Shown: in pieces, positions 17,231-25,965 of the stretch | Layout: each line of letters opens with the position of its first letter | Position numbering within the stretch: the first letter of the stretch is position 1 | Assembly (NCBI GenBank): GCA_020171895.1 | Contig: JAIVAN010000012.1 | Location: 62,001 to 126,000 of the forward strand | From: Bacillus timonensis | GTDB lineage: Bacteria > Bacillota > Bacilli > Bacillales > Bacillaceae_L | Reading direction: 5' to 3' | DNA length: 64,000 nucleotides | Made by a program: the position numbers and the translations under genes | The notes under the pieces: model-generated | Database searches by the model: none | The model's input: only the letters and a program-made list of their open reading frames with translations | Told to the model about the DNA's origin: nothing

Positions 17231-17680
17231 TTGAAAAAATTAACACCGAGCAAGCTATCAGTTACGTATGGAAAAGGTATTACATCCACACATCCAATTC
17301 TAGGACGAACGTATACGTTGACGCATTCTGATGAAACAGGAGAGCTATTTTTAGATATAAGGACAGAGGTAGCAACTGAAAAGATTGGCCCGAATCGTGA
17401 TGAGGTTGTCGGAACATGGGTATGCTCAGGAAATGGATGCTATTATTATGCGTACGTCTTCATTGATAATGGTAACTATTCACCGAGTGTAACCGAAAGA
17501 AGAAATAAAATCTTTGTAAAAGAACTTCCTCTAGCTCTAGAAGCCATTCGATACGGAGATAGAGAACTATTTAAGATGCATCAAACATTAGATCAACTAC
17601 CAATCTATATAAAGTTTGACTCAGCAAACCCAAAGATAAATCGAGTAGACTATTGGGGAACATTTGCAAATTATAAGTAA
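17231..17680 (+). CDS. stay-green (SGR) family protein, Mg-dechelatase homologue
   Basis: A 149-residue protein related to plant STAY-GREEN, the enzyme that removes Mg from chlorophyll a. Family landmarks in order: KLSVTYGKG, RTYTLTHSDETGELFLDI (residues about 27-48), RDEVVGTWV, FVKELPLALEAIRYGDRELF and a final INRVDYWGTF, all matching SGR positions. TTG start at 17231 is supported by GGGAGGGGG nine bases upstream. The plant transit peptide and C-terminal cysteine region are absent, as in other bacterial homologues. The organism shows no chlorophyll genes in this window, so the natural substrate is unclear. It is a single gene flanked by an AT-rich gap and a dispersed repeat. Confidence 0.85.
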   Translation: MKKLTPSKLSVTYGKGITSTHPILGRTYTLTHSDETGELFLDIRTEVATEKIGPNRDEVVGTWVCSGNGCYYYAYVFIDNGNYSPSVTERRNKIFVKELPLALEAIRYGDRELFKMHQTLDQLPIYIKFDSANPKINRVDYWGTFANYK

Positions 17681-17710
17681 TGAAAAGGTTCGTTGTGAGT
17701 AGGATTTTTA

Positions 17711-17974
17711 TGGTAGACTTCAATGCAATGTGAGAATTGCACCATGAAGAATGAAAATGCGAACTGGATTATTGCACTTATTGAATGTCGGCCTTTAAGT
17801 AATACATGCGTGTTAATCGGAGTGGAAGGGCCGAGACTCCTGCGGGAGAAGCGGTAGACGGGAGACCCCACAGGCGTAGCCGAGGAGGCTCCCGCACCGC
17901 CCGCGGAAAGCGAGGCCCTGCAACGCAGATTAACACCCCATATTGAGTGTACCTAATTGTATTTTCAGGTTAGC
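17711..17974 (+). repeat. dispersed repeat, copy 2 (opposite orientation to copy 1)
   Basis: Runs from GGTAGACTTCAATGCAA to TATTTTCAGG. It holds the same CGTGTTAATCGGAGTGG and GCAGATTAACACC ends. Arms read GGGCC/GGCCC and CGGGAG/CTCCCG, unlike copy 1 but still complementary. It separates the stay-green homologue from yfmM. Confidence 0.85.
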
Positions 17975-17980
17975 ACAAAT

Positions 17981-18005
17981 AAAAAAAGAGACCATCTTTG
18001 GCCTC
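17981..18005 (-). terminator. yfmM terminator
   Basis: On the minus strand GAGGCC and GGTCTC form a six-pair stem with one G-T, followed by seven Ts, shortly after the yfmM stop. Confidence 0.7.
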
Positions 18006-18018
18006 CATTTTCTCTAAC

Positions 18019-19575
18019 TTAAAACACTTTCGTCGTCCACGATTCACAATTCCACACATCAGTAACTACATCTTGATAAAACTCTGGTTCATGGCAAATA
18101 ATTAAAATACTACCCTTATATGCTTTTAACGCACGTTTAAGCTCATCTTTTGCTTCCACATCAAGGTGGTTTGTAGGCTCATCCAAAACAAGGATGTTTG
18201 ATTCACGATTAATCAGCTTACATAAACGCACCTTCGCTTTTTCTCCACCACTTAACACTTCAACTTTACTTTCAATATGCTTACTTGTTAAACCACATTT
18301 TGCGAGTGTTGCACGTACTTCATATTGATTCAACGCAGGGAATTCACTCCATATCTCTTCAATACAAGTGTTATAATTAGAACCTTTAATCTCTTGTTCA
18401 AAATAACCAATATGTTGATAATCTCCAAGCTCTACAGAACCACCTAGAGGCTTATTAATTCCTAAAATACTTTTTAGAAGAGTCGTTTTACCGATCCCAT
18501 TTGCACCAACAAGAGCAATTTTTTGACCACGCTCCATACGTAAGTTCAAAGGCTTCGAAAGAGGTTCATCATAGCCAATTACTAAATCCTTCGCTTCAAA
18601 GATTAACTTACTTGATGCTCTTCCTTCTTTAAAGTTAAACTCTGGCTTTGGTTTTTCCTTGGCAAGCTCAATCACGTCCATTTTATCAAGCTTCTTTTGA
18701 CGAGACATTGCCATATTACGTGTAGATACACGAGCTTTGTTTCTTGCAACGAAGTCCTTCAGTTCTGAAATCTCTTGTTGTTGCTTTTTATAAGCCGACT
18801 CTAACTGTTGCTTTTTCACCTCATGTACTTTTTTGAAATTCTCGTAATCACCAACATAGCGATTCAGTTCTTGATTTTCCATATGATAGATAAGGTTAAT
18901 AACGCTGTTAAGGAACGGAATATCATGTGAAATTAGAATAAATGCATTCTCATACTCTTGTAAGTAGCGCTTCAACCATTCGATGTGCTGCTCGTCTAAA
19001 TAGTTTGTAGGCTCATCTAATAGAAGAATTTCCGGTTTTTCTAATAAAAGCTTAGCTAATAGTACCTTTGTTCGTTGACCACCACTTAAGTCTTGGACGT
19101 CACGATCTAAGCCAATATCCTCTAAACCAAGTCCACGTGCAATTTCTTCCACTTTTGAATCAATAATATAGAAGTCATTATTTGTGAGCATATCTTGAAT
19201 AGTACCCATGTCTTCTAATAATTTTTCAAGTTCTTCTGGAGTAGCGTTGCCCATTTTATCGCAAATCTCATTCATCTCTGCTTCTAGGTCAAATAAATAT
19301 TTGAAGGCACCTTTTAGTACATCGCGAATAGTTAACCCTCTCTCTAAGATTGTATGTTGATCTAAATAACCAACCCTCACGTTTCTAGACCACTCAACTT
19401 TTCCTTCGTCGGGCTCAAGCTTTCCTGTAATAATATTCATGAAAGTAGATTTACCTTCACCATTTGCTCCGATTAATCCGATGTGCTCACCTTTTAATAG
19501 ACGAAAAGATACATCGTTAAAAATAGCACGGTCACCAAAACCGTGACTTAATCCCTTTACTGTTAGTACGCTCAT
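18019..19575 (-). CDS. yfmM: ABC-F family ATPase YfmM
   Basis: Soluble ribosome-associated ABC-F protein with two ATPase domains and no membrane part. The 518 residues match B. subtilis YfmM in length and nearly continuously in recognisable sequence. Domain 1 has Walker A GANGEGKST (about 36-44), LSGGQRTK and LLLDEPTNYLD. The P-site linker region follows with ARVSTRNMAMSRQKKLDKMD. Domain 2 has GANGIGKTT, LSGGEKAK and LVLDEPTNHLD, and a switch histidine in ICHEPEF. ABC-F proteins act on stalled or initiating ribosomes; YfmM is not a classical antibiotic-resistance member. Single gene with its own terminator. Confidence 0.94.
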   Translation of the reverse strand: MSVLTVKGLSHGFGDRAIFNDVSFRLLKGEHIGLIGANGEGKSTFMNIITGKLEPDEGKVEWSRNVRVGYLDQHTILERGLTIRDVLKGAFKYLFDLEAEMNEICDKMGNATPEELEKLLEDMGTIQDMLTNNDFYIIDSKVEEIARGLGLEDIGLDRDVQDLSGGQRTKVLLAKLLLEKPEILLLDEPTNYLDEQHIEWLKRYLQEYENAFILISHDIPFLNSVINLIYHMENQELNRYVGDYENFKKVHEVKKQQLESAYKKQQQEISELKDFVARNKARVSTRNMAMSRQKKLDKMDVIELAKEKPKPEFNFKEGRASSKLIFEAKDLVIGYDEPLSKPLNLRMERGQKIALVGANGIGKTTLLKSILGINKPLGGSVELGDYQHIGYFEQEIKGSNYNTCIEEIWSEFPALNQYEVRATLAKCGLTSKHIESKVEVLSGGEKAKVRLCKLINRESNILVLDEPTNHLDVEAKDELKRALKAYKGSILIICHEPEFYQDVVTDVWNCESWTTKVF

Positions 19576-19734
19576 ATGCTCACACCTTATCTTTCACTCT
19601 TACGAGAGTTTTTATTTATCTATTAAACTAACTTTAGCTGATTTTTTAATATGATACCAAATAGAATTATAGCCGAGTTAACGTTTGTTTCAAAGTGTAA
19701 AATCATTCTAGTAAGATGAATCGTTTTAATAGGA

Positions 19735-19763
19735 TTGAAAACAACGTTTGAAGTTAGTATGAT
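19735..19763 (+). promoter_or_regulatory. deoR promoter
   Basis: TTGAAA (19735-19740) and TATGAT (19758-19763) with a 17-bp spacer. The predicted start near 19770 abuts the DeoR-like palindrome. Confidence 0.65.
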
Positions 19764-19772
19764 AACAATAAA

Positions 19773-19817
19773 TTTGAACAAAATTTCAAATAATTTTCAC
19801 AAAATTTCACAATTTCA
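19773..19817 (+). promoter_or_regulatory. DeoR-like operator palindrome plus extra half-sites
   Basis: TTTGAACAAAATTTCAAA at 19773-19790 is almost identical to the B. subtilis DeoR palindrome ATTGAACAAAATTTCAAT. Further TTTCA words begin at 19784, 19795, 19805 and 19813, the first three on one helix face. The position just after the promoter suggests autoregulation. Confidence 0.75.
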
Positions 19818-19829
19818 TATAAAAATGTG

Positions 19830-19843
19830 TGAAAACGTTATGA
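19830..19843 (+). promoter_or_regulatory. cre-like site in the deoR leader
   Basis: TGAAAACGTTATGA matches the CcpA site consensus at all but one position. It lies between promoter and deoR start. Confidence 0.4.
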
Positions 19844-19893
19844 ATCTGATACACTAAGTGTAATGAAATGACAGAATGTGCAGGGTGATATGC

Positions 19894-20835
19894 ATGGAAA
19901 ACGACAAGCTTAAAAAGATAATTGAAGCGGCAAAGTTATATTACTTATTGGATTATAATCAAAATGAAATTGCAAAGATGTTAGGTGTATCCCGTCCAAC
20001 TGTTTCTCGATTCTTGCAAACAGCAAAAAATGAAGGCATTGTCCAAATCAAGATTATGGATCCAACAGAGGACGTGCAAAATATTGCCGAAAAGCTAGAG
20101 CAAAAGTTCAACTTAAAAAAGGCAATCGTTGCGTCCATACCACAATATGAAAACAATCTCATTAAAAATTATCTGGGAGAAAAAGCAGCCAGATATATAG
20201 AGGAAGTCGTACAGGATGGAGACATCATCGGTCTTACATGGGGCACTACCCTCTATCATGTTGCAATTGAGCTGCAGCAAAAGTTTGTAAAAGATGTAAA
20301 GGTTGTTCAATTAAAGGGTGGAGTAAGTCACTCTGAAACGAATACGTATGCATCAGAAATCCTTTATTTATTTGGAAAGGCGTTCAATTCTACGCCACAT
20401 CATTTACCATTGCCAGCCATCGTTGACCATGTTGTAGTTAAGCAAGCGATGGAGGCTGACCGTCATATTCGAAAGATTTTAGAGCTAGGAAAACAGTCTA
20501 ACATAGCTGTTTTTACAGTAGGACCGATAAAATCTGAGTCCCTACTGTTTCAATTAGGCTATTTCACGGATGAAGACTTAAAGATGATTTATTCGAAAGC
20601 TGTTGGTGATATTTGCTCAAGGTTTTTTGATTCTAATGGTGTGATTTGTAATCAAAGTTTAAACGATCGAACGTTAGGAATGGATTTAGACGAGTTAAAG
20701 CAAAAGGATTTATCAATTCTTGTTGCAGGTGGTGCAAACAAAATTGATGGCATTCACGGTGCCCTCAAAGGTGGGTATGCCAATGTGTTAGTTACTGATC
20801 AATTCACTGCGAACTTCCTTTTAGATAAAGAATAG
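19894..20835 (+). CDS. deoR: DeoR, deoxyribonucleoside-responsive repressor (SorC family)
   Basis: Transcriptional repressor of deoxyribonucleoside catabolism, inactivated in B. subtilis by deoxyribose-5-phosphate. The 313 residues equal the B. subtilis protein. An N-terminal helix-turn-helix (about 15-45) includes YNQNEIAKMLGVSRPTVSRFL. The SorC sugar-binding domain follows with GDIIGLTWGTTLY and a C-terminal GGANKIDGIHGALKGGYANVLVTDQ. ATG 19894 follows CAGGGTGAT at good spacing; the upstream ATG 19876 has no ribosome site. It has its own promoter and operator and precedes the nupC operon it probably controls. Confidence 0.92.
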   Translation: MENDKLKKIIEAAKLYYLLDYNQNEIAKMLGVSRPTVSRFLQTAKNEGIVQIKIMDPTEDVQNIAEKLEQKFNLKKAIVASIPQYENNLIKNYLGEKAARYIEEVVQDGDIIGLTWGTTLYHVAIELQQKFVKDVKVVQLKGGVSHSETNTYASEILYLFGKAFNSTPHHLPLPAIVDHVVVKQAMEADRHIRKILELGKQSNIAVFTVGPIKSESLLFQLGYFTDEDLKMIYSKAVGDICSRFFDSNGVICNQSLNDRTLGMDLDELKQKDLSILVAGGANKIDGIHGALKGGYANVLVTDQFTANFLLDKE

Positions 20836-20844
20836 AAGCACCTC

Positions 20845-20872
20845 GGCTCTGGAGATAATATGTTCCAGAGCC
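20845..20872 (+). terminator. hairpin after deoR
   Basis: GGCTCTGGA and TCCAGAGCC are perfect complements around a 10-base loop. The following AAATTTT is a weak U-tract, so termination may be partial. Confidence 0.55.
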
Positions 20873-20910
20873 AAATTTTGGTCCAATTTGTTAAATGGAA
20901 GAAATTTATT

Positions 20911-20945
20911 TTTACATTTGTTCATTTATCAATTTACATTTGTTC
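20911..20945 (+). promoter_or_regulatory. direct-repeat operator upstream of nupC
   Basis: The 13-mer TTTACATTTGTTC occurs exactly twice, at 20911 and 20933, 22 bp apart. Its reverse complement contains GAACAAA, the left half of the DeoR palindrome. The second copy contains the -35 hexamer of the nupC promoter. This fits repression by DeoR bound to half-sites. Confidence 0.65.
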
Positions 20946-20961
20946 TTAGGGTTGGTATAGT
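20933..20961 (+). promoter_or_regulatory. nupC-pdp-deoC-xapX-cdd promoter
   Basis: TTTACA (20933-20938) and TATAGT (20956-20961) with a 17-bp spacer; start near 20968. The -35 lies inside the direct-repeat operator and a cre lies about 30 bp downstream of the start. Confidence 0.65.
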
Positions 20962-20997
20962 TGCACTGTAAAGTAATTCACTTAGATATATTTTCAA

Positions 20998-21012
20998 TTG
21001 AAAACGTTCACA
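20998..21012 (+). promoter_or_regulatory. cre site in the nupC leader
   Basis: TTGAAAACGTTCACA matches the consensus WTGNAANCGNWNNCW at every position. Its place downstream of the promoter would let CcpA block elongation. Catabolite repression of the homologous dra-nupC-pdp operon is known in B. subtilis. Confidence 0.75.
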
Positions 21013-21066
21013 TGTACATTGCAATGTTCGAAGGACCTAACTAACGCTAACTATGAGGTGATTGAC

Positions 21067-22281
21067 ATGAATTTTATTTGGGGATTATTCGGTATCGCGG
21101 TTGTATTTGGGATTGCACTAGTTTTTTCAAAGAATCGTAAACATATTAAACTAAGAACAATCTTAGGTGGTTTAGCAATCCAAATTGCCTTTGCATTTAT
21201 CGTATTAAAATGGGAAACAGGTAAGGCTGCATTACAAAAATTGACTTTAGCTATATCAGAGGTTGTGAATTACTCTAATGAGGGTGTGAATTTCTTATTT
21301 GGTGGCCTTTTTCAAGCAGAAAATGTTGGTTTTATTTTCGCCTTTCAAGTGTTACCAGTCATTATCTTCTTTTCTGCCATGATTTCAGTTTTGTATTACC
21401 TGGGGATTATGCAAATTGTCATTAAATTCATCGGTGGTGGATTGTCAAAACTTTTAGGTACGAGTAAAGCTGAATCACTTTCAGCTGCAGCGAATATCTT
21501 TGTTGGACAAACAGAAGCACCATTGGTTGTTCGTCCGTATTTATCAAAAATGACGCAATCAGAACTATTTGCTGTTATGACTGGTGGGTTAGCTTCAGTT
21601 GCTGGTTCAGTATTAATTGGTTATTCATTATTAGGTGTACCACTAGAATACTTACTAGCTGCAAGCTTCATGGCTGCACCAGCAGGTTTAATTATTGCGA
21701 AAATCATGCTTCCAGAAACAGAAAAAATTGCTGTCTCTGCTGAGCTAGAAATGGAAAAAGATACAGAATCAACGAACGTAATTGACGCAGCAGCTCGTGG
21801 AGCTAGCGTTGGTTTACAATTAGCATTAAATATTGGTGCGATGTTATTAGCGTTTATTGCATTAATTGCACTTATTAACGGTCTATTAAGTGGAATTGGT
21901 AACATATTTAATATTGATGGGTTAACACTAGAAATGATCTTAGGTTATGTTTTTGCACCGCTTGCCTTTGCAGTAGGTGTACCGTGGTCAGAAGCGGTAT
22001 TAGCGGGTGGTTTTATCGGTCAAAAACTTGTATTAAATGAGTTTGTCGCATATGCATCATTTGCACCTCAAATCCAAGATTTATCACCAAAGACTGTTGC
22101 AGTTATTAGCTTTGCTTTATGTGGATTTGCTAATATATCTTCAATGGGGATTTTATTAGGTGGCTTAGGTAACCTTGCACCAAATCGTAGAAGTGATATT
22201 GCGAAATTAGGTGTGAAAGCTGTAATCGCTGGAATGCTGGCTTCATTATTAAGTGCTTCTATAGCTGGAATGCTTTTATAA
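21067..22281 (+). CDS. nupC: concentrative nucleoside transporter NupC
   Basis: Cation-coupled importer of nucleosides in the cytoplasmic membrane, CNT family. ATG 21067 is preferred because GAGGTGATTGAC precedes it and the protein then starts with the first membrane helix (MNFIWGLFGIAVVFG); a longer frame from 20998 overlaps the cre. The 404 residues carry the family motifs VGQTEAPLVVRPYL and the C-terminal ALCGFANISSMGILLGGLG. Many hydrophobic helices. First gene of the operon that feeds Pdp, DeoC and Cdd. Confidence 0.93.
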   Translation: MNFIWGLFGIAVVFGIALVFSKNRKHIKLRTILGGLAIQIAFAFIVLKWETGKAALQKLTLAISEVVNYSNEGVNFLFGGLFQAENVGFIFAFQVLPVIIFFSAMISVLYYLGIMQIVIKFIGGGLSKLLGTSKAESLSAAANIFVGQTEAPLVVRPYLSKMTQSELFAVMTGGLASVAGSVLIGYSLLGVPLEYLLAASFMAAPAGLIIAKIMLPETEKIAVSAELEMEKDTESTNVIDAAARGASVGLQLALNIGAMLLAFIALIALINGLLSGIGNIFNIDGLTLEMILGYVFAPLAFAVGVPWSEAVLAGGFIGQKLVLNEFVAYASFAPQIQDLSPKTVAVISFALCGFANISSMGILLGGLGNLAPNRRSDIAKLGVKAVIAGMLASLLSASIAGMLL

Positions 22282-22307
22282 TCTCAATGTAAAGTGAGGG
22301 TTTACCA

Positions 22308-23609
22308 ATGAGAATGGTAGATGTAATTGAAAAAAAACGAGATGGGCACGAATTAACACAAGAAGAAATTCGTTACATTGTAAAAGGCTACACAAATGGT
22401 GAAATACCAGATTATCAAATGTCTGCGTTTGCTATGGCTGTTTATTTTAAAGGAATGAGTCAAGATGAGCGAGTATTTTTAACAGAAGCGATGGTTCAAT
22501 CTGGCGATCAAATTGACCTTTCAGCCATTGAAGGGGTAAAAGTGGATAAGCATAGTACTGGTGGAGTTGGTGATACAACAACACTAGTTTTAGCACCACT
22601 TGTTGCGTCTGTTGGTGTACCGGTAGCAAAAATGTCAGGTAGAGGGTTAGGTCATACTGGTGGAACCATTGATAAGCTAGAGGCTGTACCTGGGTTTCAT
22701 GTTGAAATTACAAACGATGAATTTATGAAGCTTGTAAATCAAAATAAAATAGCAGTTATCGGTCAAAGTGCGAACTTAACACCCGCTGATAAAAAGCTTT
22801 ACGCACTTCGTGATGTAACAGCTACAGTAGACTCTATCCCTTTAATTGCTAGCTCAATTATGAGTAAAAAAATTGCATCAGGTGCCGATGCAATCGTATT
22901 AGATGTAAAAACAGGTCACGGTGCTTTTATGAAGACTTTAGAGGATTCTGTTGATTTAGCAAAAGCGATGGTTGGAATTGGTAACGGTGTTGGAAGAAAC
23001 ACGATGGCTGTTATTTCTGACATGAGTCAGCCACTTGGATTAGCGATTGGTAATGCTTTAGAGGTAAAGGAAGCAATTGATACGTTAAAAGGTGAAGGTC
23101 CGGAAGATTTATATGAATTATGTATGACATTAGGTAGTCACATGGTTGTTCTAGCAGGAAAAGCAGGTTCAGCAGAAGAAGCAAGAAATATGCTTCAGCA
23201 ATCAATTGATTCTGGTAAAGCGTTAGAAACGTTAAAATTATTCCTTTCTGCACAAGGCGGAGATGCTTCTGTTGTTGATGATCCAGAAAAATTACCAGCT
23301 GCATCGTATATTATAGAAGTTCCTGCAAAAGAAGCAGGCTATGTTGGTGAAATTATGGCTGAAGAAATAGGAACAGCTGCAATGGTTTTAGGTGCTGGAA
23401 GAGCAACAAAAGAATCAGTTATTGACTTAGCCGTAGGACTCATACTTAACAAAAAAGTAGGGGACTATGTTGAAGCTGGAGAATCACTCGTGACAATTCA
23501 TAGCAACACAGAAGATGTGACAGAAGTGATGAATCAAATTTATGATGCGTATACAGTGGTGAAAGAGCAAGTGCAACCACCAACTCTTATATACAAAGAA
23601 ATTTTTTAA
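22308..23609 (+). CDS. pdp: pyrimidine-nucleoside phosphorylase
   Basis: Phosphorolysis of uridine, thymidine and deoxyuridine to base and (deoxy)ribose-1-phosphate. The 433 residues match the family. The signature region contains [17 protein letters not shown] and [18 protein letters not shown]-terminal helical domain, then the phosphate-binding alpha/beta domain and a C-terminal domain. It starts 26 bp after nupC with GTGAGGG upstream and is followed by deoC, which degrades the deoxyribose phosphate after a phosphomutase step not encoded here. Confidence 0.95.
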   Translation: MRMVDVIEKKRDGHELTQEEIRYIVKGYTNGEIPDYQMSAFAMAVYFKGMSQDERVFLTEAMVQSGDQIDLSAIEGVKVDKHSTGGVGDTTTLVLAPLVASVGVPVAKMSGRGLGHTGGTIDKLEAVPGFHVEITNDEFMKLVNQNKIAVIGQSANLTPADKKLYALRDVTATVDSIPLIASSIMSKKIASGADAIVLDVKTGHGAFMKTLEDSVDLAKAMVGIGNGVGRNTMAVISDMSQPLGLAIGNALEVKEAIDTLKGEGPEDLYELCMTLGSHMVVLAGKAGSAEEARNMLQQSIDSGKALETLKLFLSAQGGDASVVDDPEKLPAASYIIEVPAKEAGYVGEIMAEEIGTAAMVLGAGRATKESVIDLAVGLILNKKVGDYVEAGESLVTIHSNTEDVTEVMNQIYDAYTVVKEQVQPPTLIYKEIF

Positions 23610-23628
23610 ACAGGAAGGATTGGAAACG

Positions 23629-24303
23629 ATGACTCAAAAACTATTATCAATGATTGACCATACGTTATTAAAAGCAGATGCATTAGAAAACGATATTATT
23701 CAGCTTGCGAAAGAAGCAAAAGAGCATAAATTTGCCTCTGTATGCGTAAATCCTACTTGGGTGAAAACAGCAGCAGAACTTTTAAAAGATACTCCTGAAG
23801 TAAAAGTGTGTACGGTAATCGGGTTTCCATTAGGTGCTTCAACTTCAGAAGTAAAAGCTTTTGAAACGAAAAATGCGATTGAAAACGGTGCAACAGAAGT
23901 AGATATGGTCATTAATATCGCTGCCTTAAAAGATGGAAAAGACGAATTAGTTGAAAGTGATATTAAAGCAGTAGTAGATGCAGCAAAAGGAAAAGCATTA
24001 ACGAAAGTAATTATCGAATCATGCTTATTAACGGATGATGAAAAGGTAAGAGCTTGCCAAGCGGCGGTTCGTGCTGGTGCTGACTTTGTAAAAACATCAA
24101 CTGGATTCTCAACAGGTGGAGCAACAGTAGAAGATATTGCATTAATGAGAAAAGTAGTAGGACCTGAAATTGGCGTAAAAGCATCAGGTGGCGTTAGAAG
24201 TTTAGAAACAGCTGAAGCAATGGTAGAAGCGGGCGCAACACGTATTGGTTCAAGTTCAGGTGTAGCAATTAGTAAAGGTGAGGCGTCAAAAGGCTTTTAC
24301 TAA
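23629..24303 (+). CDS. deoC: deoxyribose-phosphate aldolase
   Basis: Cleaves 2-deoxyribose-5-phosphate to glyceraldehyde-3-phosphate and acetaldehyde. ATG 23629 follows AGGAAGGA at good spacing, better than the upstream TTG at 23620. The 224-residue TIM barrel shows [11 protein letters not shown] at the start, the Schiff-base lysine in [16 protein letters not shown] and [16 protein letters not shown]. It lies 19 bp after pdp in the same operon. Confidence 0.95.
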   Translation: MTQKLLSMIDHTLLKADALENDIIQLAKEAKEHKFASVCVNPTWVKTAAELLKDTPEVKVCTVIGFPLGASTSEVKAFETKNAIENGATEVDMVINIAALKDGKDELVESDIKAVVDAAKGKALTKVIIESCLLTDDEKVRACQAAVRAGADFVKTSTGFSTGGATVEDIALMRKVVGPEIGVKASGGVRSLETAEAMVEAGATRIGSSSGVAISKGEASKGFY

Positions 24304-24423
24304 TTGATTCTTTAATTTCTAATAATTAATTTCGAAACACTTGAGCGCAATCAATTGGAAACATAAACAAAACAAATCTGTTTAAAAAGATAGAAAATAA
24401 AAGTAGAAATAGAGGGAGTAACT

Positions 24424-24597
24424 GTGAGAGAAGTAATTATGAGTTTAATTGCTGGAATTACAATTGGTGTAGTCTTCAAAGCATTTCGTTTACCGTTACC
24501 TGCACCACCAGTATTAGCAGGAGTAATGGGTGTTGCAGGAGTATACTTCGGTGGCATTATTGCAAGTTGGGCATACAAGATGTTTTTACAGCAATAA
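24424..24597 (+). CDS. XapX domain small membrane protein
   Basis: A 57-residue protein shorter than usual gene-calling cutoffs. GTG 24424 follows AGAGGGAG. The product has two hydrophobic segments with the conserved block FRLPLPAPPVLAGVMGVAGVY, characteristic of the XapX (DUF1427) family. Its place between deoC and cdd in the same direction suggests a role in nucleoside uptake or metabolism, consistent with the xap name, but its biochemical function is not known. Confidence 0.85.
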   Translation: MREVIMSLIAGITIGVVFKAFRLPLPAPPVLAGVMGVAGVYFGGIIASWAYKMFLQQ

Positions 24598-24610
24598 TAA
24601 ATATACTTAG

Positions 24611-25032
<422 letters not shown>

Positions 25033-25033
<1 letters not shown>

Positions 25034-25059
25034 GTAGGGGGCATGCCTCCTGCTTTTTT
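25033..25059 (+). terminator. terminator of the nupC-cdd operon
   Basis: AGTAGGGGGC pairs with GCCTCCTGCT (two wobbles), followed by six Ts, directly at the cdd stop codon. Confidence 0.8.
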
Positions 25060-25120
25060 CTTTTTAAAAAGAAATCCGCTATACTTAAAGGGGTATGACG
25101 AACGAAAAAAGGAGTGCTTG

Positions 25121-25843
25121 TTGTTGAAGTCAAAAGACGAAATTAGACATGAAATATGGGATACGTTAATGAACGAAAAGCTTGCTCGCTTTCCTTTTCC
25201 AATTAAGCATCGAATTCCTAATTTTAAAGGAGCCGAAAAAGCAGCTCATTTTATTACGACATTAGATACATATAAAGAGGCGAAAGTAATCAAATCTAGC
25301 CCTGACTCACCACAGCTCCCACTTCGAGCGCAAATCCTTAAGGATGGTAAAACCTTACTAGTGCCAACTCCTAGATTAAAGGCAGGTTTTATTATGGTAA
25401 AGCCAGAATGGGTCCCAACAGGAGAAGAAAGAAAAGCAGCTAGTTTAAGTCATATTAAGAATTATGGCAAGGAAATTCCGTTAGTTGAAATGCCAAGGAT
25501 TGATATGATTATCTCAGGATCTGTTGCTGTTCATCGTGATGGCAGAAGAATTGGGAAGGGTGAAGGGTATGCAGATAGAGAATATGCGATCATCCGTGAG
25601 CTAGGTAATCCACATGTTCCAGTAGTAACGACCGTTAATAGTGTACAAGTAGTTGAAGATGATTTTCCAATTGGCTCATACGATGTCACATTAGACTGGA
25701 TCGCGACAGAGGATGGACTAATTAAAACAGATGGAAAGTATGAGAAGCCCAATGGTATTCTTTGGGATCAAGTAACTGAGAAAGAGATGGAAGAGATGCC
25801 TGTTTTACAAGAAGTCAAACAATATATTGCTCGTAAAAAGTGA
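25121..25843 (+). CDS. 5-formyltetrahydrofolate cyclo-ligase family protein
   Basis: The protein resembles the 5-formyl-THF cyclo-ligase fold; related proteins convert 5-formyl-THF to 5,10-methenyl-THF, but the larger members have uncertain activity. Visible landmarks are PFPIKHRIPNFKGAEKAA, VPTPRLKAG, DMIISGSVAVHRDGRRIGKGEGYADREYA and VTTVNSVQVVEDD. About 240 residues. A frame begins at 25043 but that point is inside the cdd terminator. GGAG at 25111 precedes three successive in-frame TTG codons (25118, 25121, 25124); 25121 or 25124 is the likely start. Not cotranscribed with cdd in view of the terminator. No partner gene is apparent. Confidence 0.8.
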   Translation: MLKSKDEIRHEIWDTLMNEKLARFPFPIKHRIPNFKGAEKAAHFITTLDTYKEAKVIKSSPDSPQLPLRAQILKDGKTLLVPTPRLKAGFIMVKPEWVPTGEERKAASLSHIKNYGKEIPLVEMPRIDMIISGSVAVHRDGRRIGKGEGYADREYAIIRELGNPHVPVVTTVNSVQVVEDDFPIGSYDVTLDWIATEDGLIKTDGKYEKPNGILWDQVTEKEMEEMPVLQEVKQYIARKK

Positions 25844-25876
25844 GATGAAATATCCTTCGGTAATTGGAATACATGG

Positions 25877-25905
25877 TTGATAAAAGGATAGATATAGGAT
25901 AAGAT
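25877..25905 (+). promoter_or_regulatory. promoter of the YjbE/TerC gene
   Basis: TTGATA (25877-25882) and TAAGAT (25900-25905) separated by 17 bp. The start would be near 25912, about 54 bp before the gene. No yybP-ykoY (manganese) riboswitch is visible in the short leader. Confidence 0.6.
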
Positions 25906-25965
25906 ACGTTACGTAGTAAGACATAAAATGGTGATTGTTGTAGAAAGAAGCGGGGAGAGAATAGA

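Noticed and set aside
25844-25965. yybP-ykoY manganese riboswitch before the TerC gene
   Set aside because: The leader is too short and lacks the conserved purine-rich loops; only a promoter is visible.
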